Of a stretch of DNA of 41,746 bases, positions 1 through 10,250 are shown piece by piece. A program made the position numbers and the translations under genes. Positions within the stretch are counted from its first letter, which is position 1. Every line of letters starts with the position of its first letter. This DNA comes from Caldisericum sp. CG2_30_36_11 (lineage in GTDB: Bacteria; Caldisericota; Caldisericia; Caldisericales; Caldisericaceae): contig MNXV01000023.1 of NCBI GenBank assembly GCA_001871575.1, positions 1 to 41,746 of the forward strand, given 5' to 3'. The notes below the pieces were generated by a model. It saw only the letters and a program-made list of their open reading frames with translations. It was not told the origin of the DNA and ran no database searches.

Positions 1-135
1 AACGACACTGTTAAGATCTTTTACGACATTTCAGGACAAGGAGCCCCAATCTGGGAGGATGCAACCGACCTCTTTCCTTCTACCGCTTTATCTACGGAGG
101 AGAAAGAATGGGTTATGAGGAAATTAAAAATCTGA
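1..135 (+). CDS. C-terminal end of an upstream reading frame (5' partial), possibly frameshifted into the amidase ORF
   Basis: Frame 1 is open from base 1 to the TGA at 133-135 and reads NDTVKIFYDISGQGAPIWEDATDLFPSTALSTEEKEWVMRKLKI*, which has protein-like composition. It overlaps the start of the 108-803 ORF. Confidence 0.4.
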   Translation, partial: NDTVKIFYDISGQGAPIWEDATDLFPSTALSTEEKEWVMRKLKI

Positions 136-803
136 TTGAAAAACTCTACCCAGCTGGTAGCTCTTCAATTGGAGTTTCACCCACTGCGTTTTATGAGGAT
201 TGGTATGTCAGAAATAACGCAAAAATATACGCAGATGGGCATACCTCTGAGCACCCTAACAACTTTATATACTGTTGGGTATGGGACAACACTCAACAGA
301 AGTGGGTAATCGGCAGTGCTCATGCAAAACCATATAAAGACGATGGTACAAACCTTTGGAATAACTCACAATATCGTTTGCCAAAGGTAACAAAAAATGG
401 TGAAGAACATTATGTACAATTGGTCTGTTATAATTGTGCTGATTTTGTTTCTCAAGCAATGTATTACGGAGGAATGTGGGCTAACGACTACTGGAATCCT
501 TCTTATAGAGAAACAGGAGCTCCAGACGGTAGGTGGTACTGGACTTATGTCCCCCACCTTTTAGACTATATGAAAAACACGAGAGGTGATTGGGCATATA
601 GCAATTACAACAATACACAGAATGGAGATGTGATCGTATGGTCCGATAACATTCATATTGCTATGATAGATTATAATCTGTATCAGAATGGAGCTTACAC
701 AAAAAAGTATGCTGCACATACAACCGATTCAAGACAACATTATTACTCACCTGCTGCTGACTATGGCCATTACAAGGTAAGTTGCTGGAGATGGGCACCT
801 TAG
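108..803 (+). CDS. Putative amidase-domain protein (Amidase_6-like, Cys-His type); 5' end uncertain
   Basis: YNCADFVSQAMYYGGM (Cys nucleophile motif) and GDVIVWSDNIHIAMID (His motif), typical of the putative amidase domain. No signal peptide in the called ORF. Confidence 0.7.
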   Translation: MGYEEIKNLIEKLYPAGSSSIGVSPTAFYEDWYVRNNAKIYADGHTSEHPNNFIYCWVWDNTQQKWVIGSAHAKPYKDDGTNLWNNSQYRLPKVTKNGEEHYVQLVCYNCADFVSQAMYYGGMWANDYWNPSYRETGAPDGRWYWTYVPHLLDYMKNTRGDWAYSNYNNTQNGDVIVWSDNIHIAMIDYNLYQNGAYTKKYAAHTTDSRQHYYSPAADYGHYKVSCWRWAP

Positions 804-805
804 TG

Positions 806-2059
806 ATGAAGAAGATAGTTGTTCCATTCTTAATTTTTCTATTTCTATTTACTCTGGGATGCAATAATAAGATAGAGACTCCTTCCGAAAATTCTATTCC
901 ATTTTTGACATTTGAGGTCAACGAAAAAAACCACAATGTTGAGGCATATTTAAACTACTGGGATACTGAAAAAGGGAAAATTATCCAGATGGATGATGTA
1001 GTCTATACGACCAATAAGACTCCGTATTACTCTGACGGAATGCCCGACTGGAGTGGTGTAGTTCATTATGCCTACCCTTTATCCTGGGATGGGGAAAGCT
1101 ACATTTATCTCTCCAGTCAGTATCATAAAATAAAAAACCCGCTTAATTTCAAAATTAGAATGTTTGATGATGTAAGAGGAGCTCAACCGAAAAAGGGAGT
1201 CATGTGTGATACTGCTTGTTCATATGCAAAAGACCTTCAGGTCTACCTGAAGGTCAGAAATTATCTAAAGGCTGACTATACAGCTTTTACTTTCACTGTT
1301 TTTGATGGGGAAAAAGTTACGGAGAAAGAGTTTAAAATTTCATTATACAATGATACATTCCATGGAGGTATCCCTGCAGGTCAAGCATACATATACGACA
1401 AAAATAAGAATGAGGTCAAAGCCCTTCATCTTTATTATGATAGTGTAGGAATGGGGCGGTTTCTAATCTGCACAATTAATTTAGAAAAAGGCACATACGG
1501 TTGGCATGAAGTAACCGGAATTGAGGGATGTATTCCAAATATGGGCCAGATGGATATATCTACTATAGGAAATAGTTTTTATGTACCTATATGCGGCAAT
1601 GAAGTTGGTATAGTAAATTTAGATGACTATTCTTCTGAGTTTGCTATTGACAGAGATGAGTTATTCAGGAAACTCTCTTTTTACTTACCTTCCACTCCTT
1701 CCCATATCTCTTACCCATACCCCGGAATTCAGGGTGAATACAAAGACATTCTTATCTTAGCCGGTATGTTTATCTTTGGAGGAAAAGCTGATGAGGAGCC
1801 AACCTTCGATAATTTCCGTCAAGTTTATGTAGCCTTTAACACTAAAACAAGCGAAGTTATGGGAATACTTGAGTGGAATTTGCTTACTCCTGAATTTTTT
1901 ATTGTAAGAGATAAGAATGAAAAAGAGTTATCGAAAATAGCAACTGATAAATTGGTTAAAGGAATCAGTAAAGTCCCAAGTGCTGATGACAGACTTTATA
2001 AGTATGGACATTTTCTCAATTTTGGTTTCATCAGGTTTCCACATAAAAATGGAGATTAA
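806..2059 (+). CDS. Putative lipoprotein of unknown function
   Basis: ATG at 806 (inside the called ORF 782-2059) gives MKKIVVPFLIFLFLFTLGCNNK, a signal peptide with a TLGC lipobox. Confidence 0.7.
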   Translation: MKKIVVPFLIFLFLFTLGCNNKIETPSENSIPFLTFEVNEKNHNVEAYLNYWDTEKGKIIQMDDVVYTTNKTPYYSDGMPDWSGVVHYAYPLSWDGESYIYLSSQYHKIKNPLNFKIRMFDDVRGAQPKKGVMCDTACSYAKDLQVYLKVRNYLKADYTAFTFTVFDGEKVTEKEFKISLYNDTFHGGIPAGQAYIYDKNKNEVKALHLYYDSVGMGRFLICTINLEKGTYGWHEVTGIEGCIPNMGQMDISTIGNSFYVPICGNEVGIVNLDDYSSEFAIDRDELFRKLSFYLPSTPSHISYPYPGIQGEYKDILILAGMFIFGGKADEEPTFDNFRQVYVAFNTKTSEVMGILEWNLLTPEFFIVRDKNEKELSKIATDKLVKGISKVPSADDRLYKYGHFLNFGFIRFPHKNGD

Positions 2060-2112
2060 GCTCCTTCTGAGTTACAATTATTCTTGACAGATTTGCTGAC
2101 AAACTTTTCAAC

Positions 2113-2137
2113 AAAGAGGGGGAGACCCCCTCTTTTT
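2113..2137. terminator. Bidirectional intrinsic terminator between convergent genes
   Basis: aaagaggggg-aga-ccccctcttt stem-loop with T-rich flanks, between the ends of the lipoprotein gene and hutU. Confidence 0.8.
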
Positions 2138-3787
2138 CTATTTTATCATAGGAATTTTAATTCCGCTTCTTTTTGCACAGTTTATTGCAATATCATAACC
2201 TGCGTCTGCATGCCTTGCAACTCCAATTCCAGGATCATTTGTAAGTACTCTTTCAAGCTTCCCGGCGGATTTTTCTGTGCCATCGGCAACGATTACCATG
2301 CCTGCATGCAATGAATAACCAATACCAACACCACCACCGTGATGGAATGATACCCAGGTTGCACCACTTGCAGTGTTAAGTAGTGCATTAAGCACTGGCC
2401 AATCAGCAATTGCGTCGGAGCCATCTTTCATCTTTTCAGTTTCCCTGTATGGGGAGGCAACTGAGCCAGCATCGAGATGATCGCGCCCTATAACTACGGG
2501 TGCTTTGAGCTTCCCATTCTTTACAAGGTCATTAATAATGAGGCCAAACTTTGCTCTTTCGCCGTACCCAAGCCAGCAGATCCTTGCAGGCAATCCCTGA
2601 AACTTGACTCTTTCGTGGGCAAGGTCAATCCAGTTAACAAGATGTTTATCATGGGAGAATTCTTTCTTTACAACCTCATCGAGGGTCCATATATCCTCCG
2701 GGTCTCCTGATAGAGCGGCCCATCTAAAAGGCCCCTTCCCTTCGCAGAACAGGTCTCTTATATAAGCAACAACAAAACCTTCAACTTCTTTTGCGTCTTT
2801 ATATCCATGGTCATAGGTCTGGCCATTAATATTATTTCCATATGTGAATGTCGTAACTCCCATTCTCTTGTACTGAACCATCGCCTCCATATGCTTAATC
2901 ATTGTTTCAATTGATCTTTTTTTGTAATCTTCAGGATCCCTTGTTTTTAATTCTCTTGCTTCATTAATTGTCATACCCATCGGGATGTAGGACATAATGT
3001 CGTGAGCCGAAGTCTGGTCGGTCACTATGTCAGGCCTTACACCTCTTTTTATAAGTTCGGGCAGTATCTCGCCCGTATTTCCAAGGAGACCAACAGACAG
3101 AGGCTTTCCATCTTTTTTGGCTTCTTCAATCATCTTGAGCGCTTCGTCAAGATCGTCTGTCCAGGTATCAAGATAAGCGGTATCTATTCTTCTTTTAATC
3201 TTTTCGGGATCAATTTCAACAACAAGAGCAACTCCGTGAAGCATTGTAACTGCAAGTGGCTGGGCACCACCCATCTCACCAAGACCGCCGGTCAATAAGA
3301 ATTTCCCAGAGAGATCATCCTGTCCTAAATCTTTCCTTGCTGCGGCTCCATATGTTTCGTAATCGCCCTGCAGAATCCCCTGGGTGCCTATATAAATCCA
3401 GCTTCCTGCAGTCATCTGTCCGTACATTGTGAGGCCTTTCTCCTCAAGCATATAAAAATAGTCCCAGTCAGCCCATTTGGGAACAATCACCGCATTAGAA
3501 ATAAGAACTCTGGGAGCCTCTTCAGTTGTTTTAAAAATACCCACCGGTTTCCCCGACTGGACAAGAAGCGTCTCATTATTTTCTAATTCCTGCAGACTTT
3601 TTACTATTGCATCAAAACTTTCCCAATTTCTTGCAGCTTTGCCTGTACCCCCATAGACAATAAGGTGTTCTGGATCTCCTGCAACTTCAGGGTCCAGATT
3701 ATTCATAAGCATTCTCATTGCTGCTTCCTGACCCCACCCTTTAGAGTGGAGTTCGCTCCCACGTGGAGCTTTTATTATTCTACCCAT
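2138..3787 (-). CDS. hutU: Urocanate hydratase (urocanase)
   Basis: 549 aa; full-length urocanase-like sequence ([79 protein letters not shown]). Confidence 0.95.
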   Translation of the reverse strand: MGRIIKAPRGSELHSKGWGQEAAMRMLMNNLDPEVAGDPEHLIVYGGTGKAARNWESFDAIVKSLQELENNETLLVQSGKPVGIFKTTEEAPRVLISNAVIVPKWADWDYFYMLEEKGLTMYGQMTAGSWIYIGTQGILQGDYETYGAAARKDLGQDDLSGKFLLTGGLGEMGGAQPLAVTMLHGVALVVEIDPEKIKRRIDTAYLDTWTDDLDEALKMIEEAKKDGKPLSVGLLGNTGEILPELIKRGVRPDIVTDQTSAHDIMSYIPMGMTINEARELKTRDPEDYKKRSIETMIKHMEAMVQYKRMGVTTFTYGNNINGQTYDHGYKDAKEVEGFVVAYIRDLFCEGKGPFRWAALSGDPEDIWTLDEVVKKEFSHDKHLVNWIDLAHERVKFQGLPARICWLGYGERAKFGLIINDLVKNGKLKAPVVIGRDHLDAGSVASPYRETEKMKDGSDAIADWPVLNALLNTASGATWVSFHHGGGVGIGYSLHAGMVIVADGTEKSAGKLERVLTNDPGIGVARHADAGYDIAINCAKRSGIKIPMIK

Positions 3788-3798
3788 CTTTTTTCTCC

Positions 3799-6387
3799 CT
3801 AATCCTGTGGCCTTATTATTTTTGCAATTTCCGATACTATCGACGGTATAATCGATAGCAATATAATATATGTAAACTCGGTTACAGTCGGTCTTACATT
3901 CCCAAAGAGTTTTGCAAAAGGCGTCAAATAAATTGACGTGAGCAGTAATAAAATCATTAAAGCAGTTGAATATGTCAGAAATTTGTTTGAGAATACCTTC
4001 AATTTAAAAATCGACGTTTCGAATGACCTTGCCGTGAATGATCTGAATAACTCTGAAAGAACCAGGGTAAAATATGCAATGGTTCGCGCCTCTTGAAGAG
4101 GTACTCTTCTAATGGCAATTAAAAATGCGCCAAGTGTTACCACAGTTATAGCAATGCTTTGAGTAATAATAATACCATAGTGATATTTTGTAAGAATTGG
4201 CTCGTTTTTCACTCTTGGAGGCTTGTTCATAACAGTTTTTTCACCGGGTTCCATTCCAATTGCAAGTGCAGGAAAACTATCCGTGACAAGATTAAGCCAG
4301 AGAAGTTGAAGCGGAAGAAGTGGTGGAGGGTATCCTGAAATTATCGAAATGAACATAACGAGTACCTCTGCAATGTTGCATGAAAGAAGGTAAACAATAA
4401 ATTTTCTCATATTCTCATAAATTATTCTGCCCTGGAAAACTGCATGCACAAGAGTTGCAAAATTATCATCCATAAGAACCATATCGCTTGCTTCCTTGGC
4501 AACTTCTGTCCCCGTTTTCCCCATTGAAACACCTATGTCTGACTTTTTAAGAGCAGGAGCATCATTTACTCCGTCTCCAGTCATCGCAACAATTTCCCCT
4601 TTTTTCTGAAAAGCTTCTACAATCCTTAATTTATCAAGCGGATTAATTCTTGCAAAAATGCTTACATCCTCAATAACATCGGTAAGTTTTTCATCATCCA
4701 TTTCATTCATGTCAACACTTGTTATAATTTCTCCCTCAGGGAAGCCAAGTTCTGTTGCTATTGCATAAGCGGTTACCTGATGGTCTCCTGTAATCATTAC
4801 AGGTCTTATACCGGCCTTTCTGCATTCTTCAACAGCCTTTTTCGCCTCCTCCCTTAATGGATCTTTGAGGCATACAAGTCCGAGGAAAGTCAGGTCTTTT
4901 TCAATTTCTTCGTCCTTGTCTGGAAGAGAATCGATTGTTCTTTCGGCAATTGCAAGTACTCTTAATCCATCGGATGCAAAATTTTCTACTGTTTTAAGTA
5001 TTTCTTTCTTTCTCACTTCTGTGATTGGTTCAACAACATTTTTCCCAATAAACTCTCTATCGCACAAACCTAAAATGATTTCCGATGCACCTTTGGTTAC
5101 TATAAGATATTTACCTCCAAAATGATGAGCAGTTGTCATTCTTTTACTTTCTGAAGTAAAAGGTATTTCATACAGCCTCTGATACTTATGTCTCAACTCT
5201 CCTATATCTCTATCATCCGCCCAATCAATGAGGGCAATTTCAGTTGGGTCACCCATTTCTTTGGTTGCATCATTACAAAGAATCATCGTCCTTTTTACTT
5301 CATCCGGCAAAGAGCTCTGAAATAAATCTTCCTCGATTTTCATTTTTTCGGTATACACCTTAACAAGTTTCATCTTGTTCTCTGTGAGAGTACCTGTTTT
5401 ATCTGTGCATATATAAGTTACTGCGCCAAGCGTCTCAACTGCAGGTAAATTTTTAACGACAGCATTTCTGTGGGCCATTTCAAGTACGCCTAAGGCAAGG
5501 ACTATGGTAACCACTGCTGGAAGACCTTCAGGAATTGCAGCCACTGCAAGACTTATGCTTATCAAAAGCATCTCCTGCAGAGGCATGCCTCTAAATAATC
5601 CTGCTATAAATACAACTGCACAAACAGCAACAAACACAATTCCTAAAATTTTCCCAAGATAATTGAGTTCTAATTCGAGAGGTGTTTTTTCCTTTTTTGC
5701 CTCCCTTATTTGAGTTGCAATCTTCCCTAATCTTGTATTCAATCCTGTCTCTGTAACATATACTTTCGCTTTTCCTTTTGTCACTACAGTACCCATAAAA
5801 GCCATATTGTCTTCTTTTATTTCACTTTCATTTTTAAAGAGAGACTTAGCAACTGAAACAGACTCACCGGTCAAGGTTGATTCATCGACAGTTAGACCAA
5901 TCACCCCAATGATAATTCCATCACAACTTATTTTATCACCGGCTTCAAGCAAAAGAATATCCCCAGGCACCACTTCCTCGGAAGAAATGATCTGGATTGT
6001 GCCATCCCTTACAACCTTACTTTGAGGATTTGAAAGCTTTTTTACTGCCTCAAGAGCTTTTTCGGCACGCCTCTCCTGCGTTACACCAAGTACTGCATTA
6101 AGAATTGTTATCCCTAATATTGCAAGGGTATCCATTACTTCTCCAAAAAATGCTGAGATAATAGCTGCAATAAGAAGAATTATTATCAGAAGACTTTTGA
6201 ACTGATCAATAAACTGCATAAATAAAGAGATTTTAGGCGGCTCGGGAAGTTTGTTAGGCCCGTATTCTTCCAATTTCCTTTTTACCAGATCACTACTCAA
6301 GCCCTTTGCAGGATCTACACCTAAAACATATTTTTCCACTTTTCCTCCGATTTCTCCGTGTAAATTAACCGTACCTCTTGCCATCAA
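3799..6387 (-). CDS. Cation-transporting P-type ATPase, calcium/SERCA-type
   Basis: [43 protein letters not shown]; cation-ATPase N- and C-terminal domains. Confidence 0.93.
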   Translation of the reverse strand: MMARGTVNLHGEIGGKVEKYVLGVDPAKGLSSDLVKRKLEEYGPNKLPEPPKISLFMQFIDQFKSLLIIILLIAAIISAFFGEVMDTLAILGITILNAVLGVTQERRAEKALEAVKKLSNPQSKVVRDGTIQIISSEEVVPGDILLLEAGDKISCDGIIIGVIGLTVDESTLTGESVSVAKSLFKNESEIKEDNMAFMGTVVTKGKAKVYVTETGLNTRLGKIATQIREAKKEKTPLELELNYLGKILGIVFVAVCAVVFIAGLFRGMPLQEMLLISISLAVAAIPEGLPAVVTIVLALGVLEMAHRNAVVKNLPAVETLGAVTYICTDKTGTLTENKMKLVKVYTEKMKIEEDLFQSSLPDEVKRTMILCNDATKEMGDPTEIALIDWADDRDIGELRHKYQRLYEIPFTSESKRMTTAHHFGGKYLIVTKGASEIILGLCDREFIGKNVVEPITEVRKKEILKTVENFASDGLRVLAIAERTIDSLPDKDEEIEKDLTFLGLVCLKDPLREEAKKAVEECRKAGIRPVMITGDHQVTAYAIATELGFPEGEIITSVDMNEMDDEKLTDVIEDVSIFARINPLDKLRIVEAFQKKGEIVAMTGDGVNDAPALKKSDIGVSMGKTGTEVAKEASDMVLMDDNFATLVHAVFQGRIIYENMRKFIVYLLSCNIAEVLVMFISIISGYPPPLLPLQLLWLNLVTDSFPALAIGMEPGEKTVMNKPPRVKNEPILTKYHYGIIITQSIAITVVTLGAFLIAIRRVPLQEARTIAYFTLVLSELFRSFTARSFETSIFKLKVFSNKFLTYSTALMILLLLTSIYLTPFAKLFGNVRPTVTEFTYIILLSIIPSIVSEIAKIIRPQD

Positions 6388-6522
6388 ATTATCTCCTTAA
6401 AATATTATAATTAACAAAGCGGTTTTACAAATATAATTTAAGCCTTTGTAACTTATATTGGAAATATCCACTTCAAATCGCTGGTTAAGATAGAAAAACA
6501 TCTAATGGATACAATTGAAAAT

Positions 6523-6796
6523 GGCCGTGCGTCTGCATTCGACTGTAAATCCCTAGCTGTACAATTCCCGAAAAGCTCCAGTGAGATTTACCTTCACCAT
6601 ATAACAAATTTGCTTACCGCTGCTTCCTTCCGGACCTGGCGGGATTTGCAAACTGTTATCGTGAAGGGTCCCACCTTCAACGTTTTTCAAAAATTGCCAT
6701 TTCTAAAGATCTGCCAGCCTCATAACAGATTATCAGCCCTGGTGTAGCAGATTCCAGGTTACAGGGCACTGCTATCTCCCCGCTTTAGCACAGCCA
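6523..6796 (-). ncRNA. ffs: Bacterial large signal recognition particle RNA (4.5S/scRNA with Alu domain)
   Basis: Minus strand contains the S-domain core GCCAGGTCCGGAAGGAAGCAGCGGTAAGC and the Alu-domain signature GCTAAAGCGGGGAGATAGCAGTGCCCTGTAACCTGGAATCTGCTACACCAGGGCTG. The ends pair (GGCTGTGC / GCACGGCC). Ends estimated. Confidence 0.93.
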
Positions 6797-6800
6797 TAAT

Positions 6801-6806
6801 ATTATA
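6801..6806 (-). promoter_or_regulatory. Putative -10 box (TATAAT) for the SRP RNA
   Basis: Perfect TATAAT on the minus strand a few bases upstream of the predicted RNA 5' end; no strong -35 seen. Confidence 0.45.
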
Positions 6807-6865
6807 ACAGATTTTGAGATCAATGTATTATATCGAGGTCTCTCTAAAAAATGGTGAAATATTCG

Positions 6866-6899
6866 TAGGAAAAGAGCAATCATAGGAAAAGAGCAATGA
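6866..6899. repeat. 17-bp tandem duplication
   Basis: taggaaaagagcaatca followed directly by taggaaaagagcaatga. Confidence 0.8.
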
Positions 6900-7007
6900 A
6901 TACAGAGGAATAAACGCAATCTTCTCAATCCGCACTTCTTAGCGGATTTATACAAAGAAGTAAGAATAATCCACTGAAAAGGATTGCGGATTACAAAGAA
7001 ATAAAAA

Positions 7008-7154
7008 TGTCATGCTGGTGGACGTTTAGTCCTAAACTCGTTTCAGGATTGTTTCAGAATCTCTCCACTGGTAAACATTTAGACCCTGAAATGAATTCAG
7101 GGTGACAAAATAGGAGTTTTTGATTCAGGGCAGGGTGACAAAATAAGAATTTTT
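7008..7154. repeat. Palindromic intergenic repeat-like element
   Basis: TGTCATGCTG near the left end, CAGGGTGACA near the right, internal perfect stem ACCCTGAA-atgaa-TTCAGGGT (7083-7103), and an imperfect ~33-bp-period direct repeat cagggtgacaaaata(g/a)ga(g/a)ttttt (7098-7121 and 7131-7154). Confidence 0.6.
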
Positions 7155-7202
7155 CAGAGAACTTATATCATTAAACGTTCAACATATTAAGACCGAGAAA
7201 TA

Positions 7203-8162
7203 TCAGGGCAATTTTAAAAGCGGAAAAGAGTATTCACTTGTTTTTCCCTTAAAAACTTCTATTTCAGTTGAATATTCAAGGTAGCCCTCTTTTACTATCC
7301 TTAAAGAATATATACCTGGCGAAAGATTTGCTTCTGCGTAAGGAGTTCCGCCTTTATTTTTTCCATTAATAAAAACCGTTGCTCCTTCTGGGTCACTATC
7401 AATCATCAAGAAAGTTTCCGCCTTTGTTAAAGCAAGGTCTCTTTTAACACTATCGCCCTTTGCTATAACAATCCCTTCACTATAGGTAGTATATCCATCT
7501 TTTATAACTTCGATTTGATAGTCCCCGGGTTCAACATTATCTATAACAAATGGAGTGGTACCCTTTTCTTCGCCATTGATTATTACCCTTGCTTTATCCG
7601 GAATAGAATTTATAGTTATTGATGCGGTACTTGGAACCAGGGATGCGTCCAACACTACAATATTACCAGTAATAGAATTTATTTCGTCAGTTTCGCTTAT
7701 TTCTTTGGTCCATTTAGCGTAGTTTTCCAATTTAACTTCTATAAAATGTTTCGCGATAATCAAATCGTCTATCTCAACAGGGGTCAGTCCCTTGTTGACT
7801 CCATCCACATAAACTTCCGCATTAGCAGGAGAAGAGTTCACCTGCAAAGTGAATGTTGCATGTTCAAGAGCAACCATTACAACTCTCCTCCGATTATTTC
7901 TATCAAGCGCAACCTGTCTTATTTCCTCTTTATAGCCGTCCATCACAATCTTTAATTCATAATCCCCGTATTTAAGGTTTTTTATTGTGAGAGGCGTCGA
8001 CCCTTCTAATTCACCGTTTAGATATACCTCGCATTCTTTTGGAAATGAATCAACAGCAATTTCACCAGTTGAACTCAAAATAGTTCGCAGGAAAAAATAA
8101 ATAGCTAAAAGAATTATTAAAATTATAATGAATAAGGCTAGTCTTTTTGGCTTTCTATCCAC
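7203..8162 (-). CDS. Membrane-anchored protein with four PEGA repeats
   Basis: N-terminal TM segment, then four units with the pattern VxINGxxKGxTPxxxxxxxPGxYxxxVxxxGY. Confidence 0.88.
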   Translation of the reverse strand: MDRKPKRLALFIIILIILLAIYFFLRTILSSTGEIAVDSFPKECEVYLNGELEGSTPLTIKNLKYGDYELKIVMDGYKEEIRQVALDRNNRRRVVMVALEHATFTLQVNSSPANAEVYVDGVNKGLTPVEIDDLIIAKHFIEVKLENYAKWTKEISETDEINSITGNIVVLDASLVPSTASITINSIPDKARVIINGEEKGTTPFVIDNVEPGDYQIEVIKDGYTTYSEGIVIAKGDSVKRDLALTKAETFLMIDSDPEGATVFINGKNKGGTPYAEANLSPGIYSLRIVKEGYLEYSTEIEVFKGKTSEYSFPLLKLP

Positions 8163-8764
8163 TCTTTTCTCCGAATCAAGAAGTTCTCCCAGATCTCATC
8201 TGAAACTATATCTAAATCCATCTCACCTTTTATTACGACAAATCTTCTATCTCTCTTAGAGAGTTCGATATAGCCTTCCCTCACTCTTCTCAAAAACTCT
8301 AATCCTCCATTTTCAATTCTGTCAGTTTTTTTCAGTCTCCTTAGTCCAACTTCGGGCTCTACATCAACAATAAAAGTTAAATCAGGTTTCAGTCCTTGAG
8401 TAATAAAACTATGCACATAATTTATAAAATCAAAACTAACCCCTCTTCCGAAACCTTGATAAGCAACAGATGAGTCAAGAAACCTATCAGATATAACTAT
8501 AATTCCATTATTTATAGACGGTCTAATTAAAGATTTTATATGTTCATTTCTATCGGCAGCAAACAAAAGAAATTCAGTCACATTGTCCATATCCTTATTT
8601 AAAAGAACTTCTCTTACAATACTGCCTACGGTTGTGCCACCTGGTTCTCCGGTAAGCACCACCCCTACGCCACAATGTATTGCAATTTTTTCTTTTAAGA
8701 TTAACGCTTGTGTGCTTTTCCCACAGCCATCTATGCCCTCAATTGTTATAAACATTTCTCTCAT
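8138..8764 (-). CDS. tmk: Thymidylate kinase
   Basis: FITIEGIDGCGKSTQ P-loop, TGEPGGT, DRFLDSSVAYQGFGRG. Confidence 0.95.
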   Translation of the reverse strand: MREMFITIEGIDGCGKSTQALILKEKIAIHCGVGVVLTGEPGGTTVGSIVREVLLNKDMDNVTEFLLFAADRNEHIKSLIRPSINNGIIVISDRFLDSSVAYQGFGRGVSFDFINYVHSFITQGLKPDLTFIVDVEPEVGLRRLKKTDRIENGGLEFLRRVREGYIELSKRDRRFVVIKGEMDLDIVSDEIWENFLIRRKEWIESQKD

Positions 8765-8765
8765 A

Positions 8766-10250
8766 TTATTGCCCTTTTTCAGGATATATAATTATCCTTC
8801 TATTAGGTTTTAGCCCAATAATTTCACTCTTTAAACCAAATTTTGAAACAAAATTCTGTTCTTCTTGAAGTATGTCATCACTTTCTGCTGGCAATTCAAG
8901 ACGTGTTTTTTGTTCTATTACTTTGCGTATAAAACTCTCAAGTTCATCATAATTTAAGGATGACTTAAAAATTTTTTTATCTTTTACCTTTTTAATATAT
9001 TCTTTGAATCCCTTAAGCGACATTTTGTCAATAGTATCGATCTTTATACCTATCCTCTTTGCAAAATCTATAAGGTCACTTTTCCTTTCAAGAACTTTTC
9101 TGTTAGCAAGAATTATGTCAGCATTATTTAAATCTCTAACTATTTCCACTGAAGAATTCACAGAATGGATTGCTCTTTCGAGATAACTCGTATTAATACC
9201 AAGAGGAAATATTTTTATTGGTCTTTCGCTTTCTGCTTGAAAGGTTAAGTTCCCAATAATTTTCTTATCAGAAACACTTCTTGCTTCTGGATTAACAGGA
9301 AACTCCCTTAGCAATGAATCAACTGTATCAGCGACATCATGATAAATTGCATAAATTCCTCTTTCCTTTATCTCAATCAAAACATCAAAAGTCGGGGGAG
9401 ATTTCCTCTCAAGTATTGTTTTCTGAGTGCCTCTTCTAATCGCTTCTTCATCACCTAGAGTTACTGCAGTTATGCCTCCGATAAGGTCTTGAAGGGTTGG
9501 ATTTACAAGCAAATTTTCTATGTTAGTTCCATGAGCAGTAGCAATAAGTCTAACGCCTCTTTCAGCAATAGTTCTGCATGCTTTTGCTTCTTCTATTCTG
9601 CCAATTTCGTCAATAATTATTACTTCTGGAAAATGGTTTTCAACAGCCTCGATCATTACATCTTCCTGAGCCTTACCAAATGGAACTTGCATTCTCCTTG
9701 CATTGCCAATTCCTGGATGAGGAATATCCCCATCCCCTCCTATTTCATTCGAAGTATCCACTACAATAACCCTTTTGCCCATTTCCTCACTCAACACTCT
9801 TGCTGCTTCTCGTAAAAGAGTTGTTTTTCCAACTCCCGGCTTTCCTAAAAGTAGTATACTTTTATCGCCTTTAATTATATCCTTTAAAGGTTCTATGGTA
9901 CCATAGATTGCCCTTCCGACCCTACAGGTTAAACCTATAACTTCATTCTTTCTGTTAAAAATACCTGAAATCCTGTGTAAAGTTTTTTCTATCCCGGCCC
10001 TATTATCCCTATCAAAAACCCCCAATTTATAGATAATGCTTTCAATTTCTTCTTTTGATGCAGGCTCTTCTCTAAGATAGATTGTCTTATTAGGAAAACG
10101 TGCTTCCGGTTTTCTACCAAGATCAAGGACGACCTCTATTAGATTTTCGAATTCATTAATTTCCTTAATTTTCAATTTAAGTTCCAGGGGAAAAATTGAA
10201 AGAAAAGCTTCTTTTTCAAATTCAAGTTGCTCAATGTTATTTTCTTTCAT
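8766..10250 (-). CDS. AAA ATPase of the Ycf45/R3H-associated, SpoIIIAA-like family
   Basis: LLLGKPGVGKTTLLREAAR Walker A, VIIIDEIG Walker B, VVDTSNEIGGDGDIPHPGIGNARRMQVP; C-terminal nucleic-acid-binding-like region. Confidence 0.82.
   Translation of the reverse strand: MKENNIEQLEFEKEAFLSIFPLELKLKIKEINEFENLIEVVLDLGRKPEARFPNKTIYLREEPASKEEIESIIYKLGVFDRDNRAGIEKTLHRISGIFNRKNEVIGLTCRVGRAIYGTIEPLKDIIKGDKSILLLGKPGVGKTTLLREAARVLSEEMGKRVIVVDTSNEIGGDGDIPHPGIGNARRMQVPFGKAQEDVMIEAVENHFPEVIIIDEIGRIEEAKACRTIAERGVRLIATAHGTNIENLLVNPTLQDLIGGITAVTLGDEEAIRRGTQKTILERKSPPTFDVLIEIKERGIYAIYHDVADTVDSLLREFPVNPEARSVSDKKIIGNLTFQAESERPIKIFPLGINTSYLERAIHSVNSSVEIVRDLNNADIILANRKVLERKSDLIDFAKRIGIKIDTIDKMSLKGFKEYIKKVKDKKIFKSSLNYDELESFIRKVIEQKTRLELPAESDDILQEEQNFVSKFGLKSEIIGLKPNRRIIIYPEKGQ

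Noticed and set aside
265-936. Minus-strand ORFs 265-459, 366-557, 661-936
   Set aside because: Antisense to the amidase and lipoprotein genes; low-complexity, no supporting signals.
2084-3298. Plus-strand ORFs 2084-2314, 2477-2710, 3002-3298
   Set aside because: Antisense to the clear hutU gene and start within the terminator; no RBS or motif.
6505-6747. 80-aa plus-strand ORF
   Set aside because: Lies almost entirely within the SRP RNA on the opposite strand; no protein-like motif.
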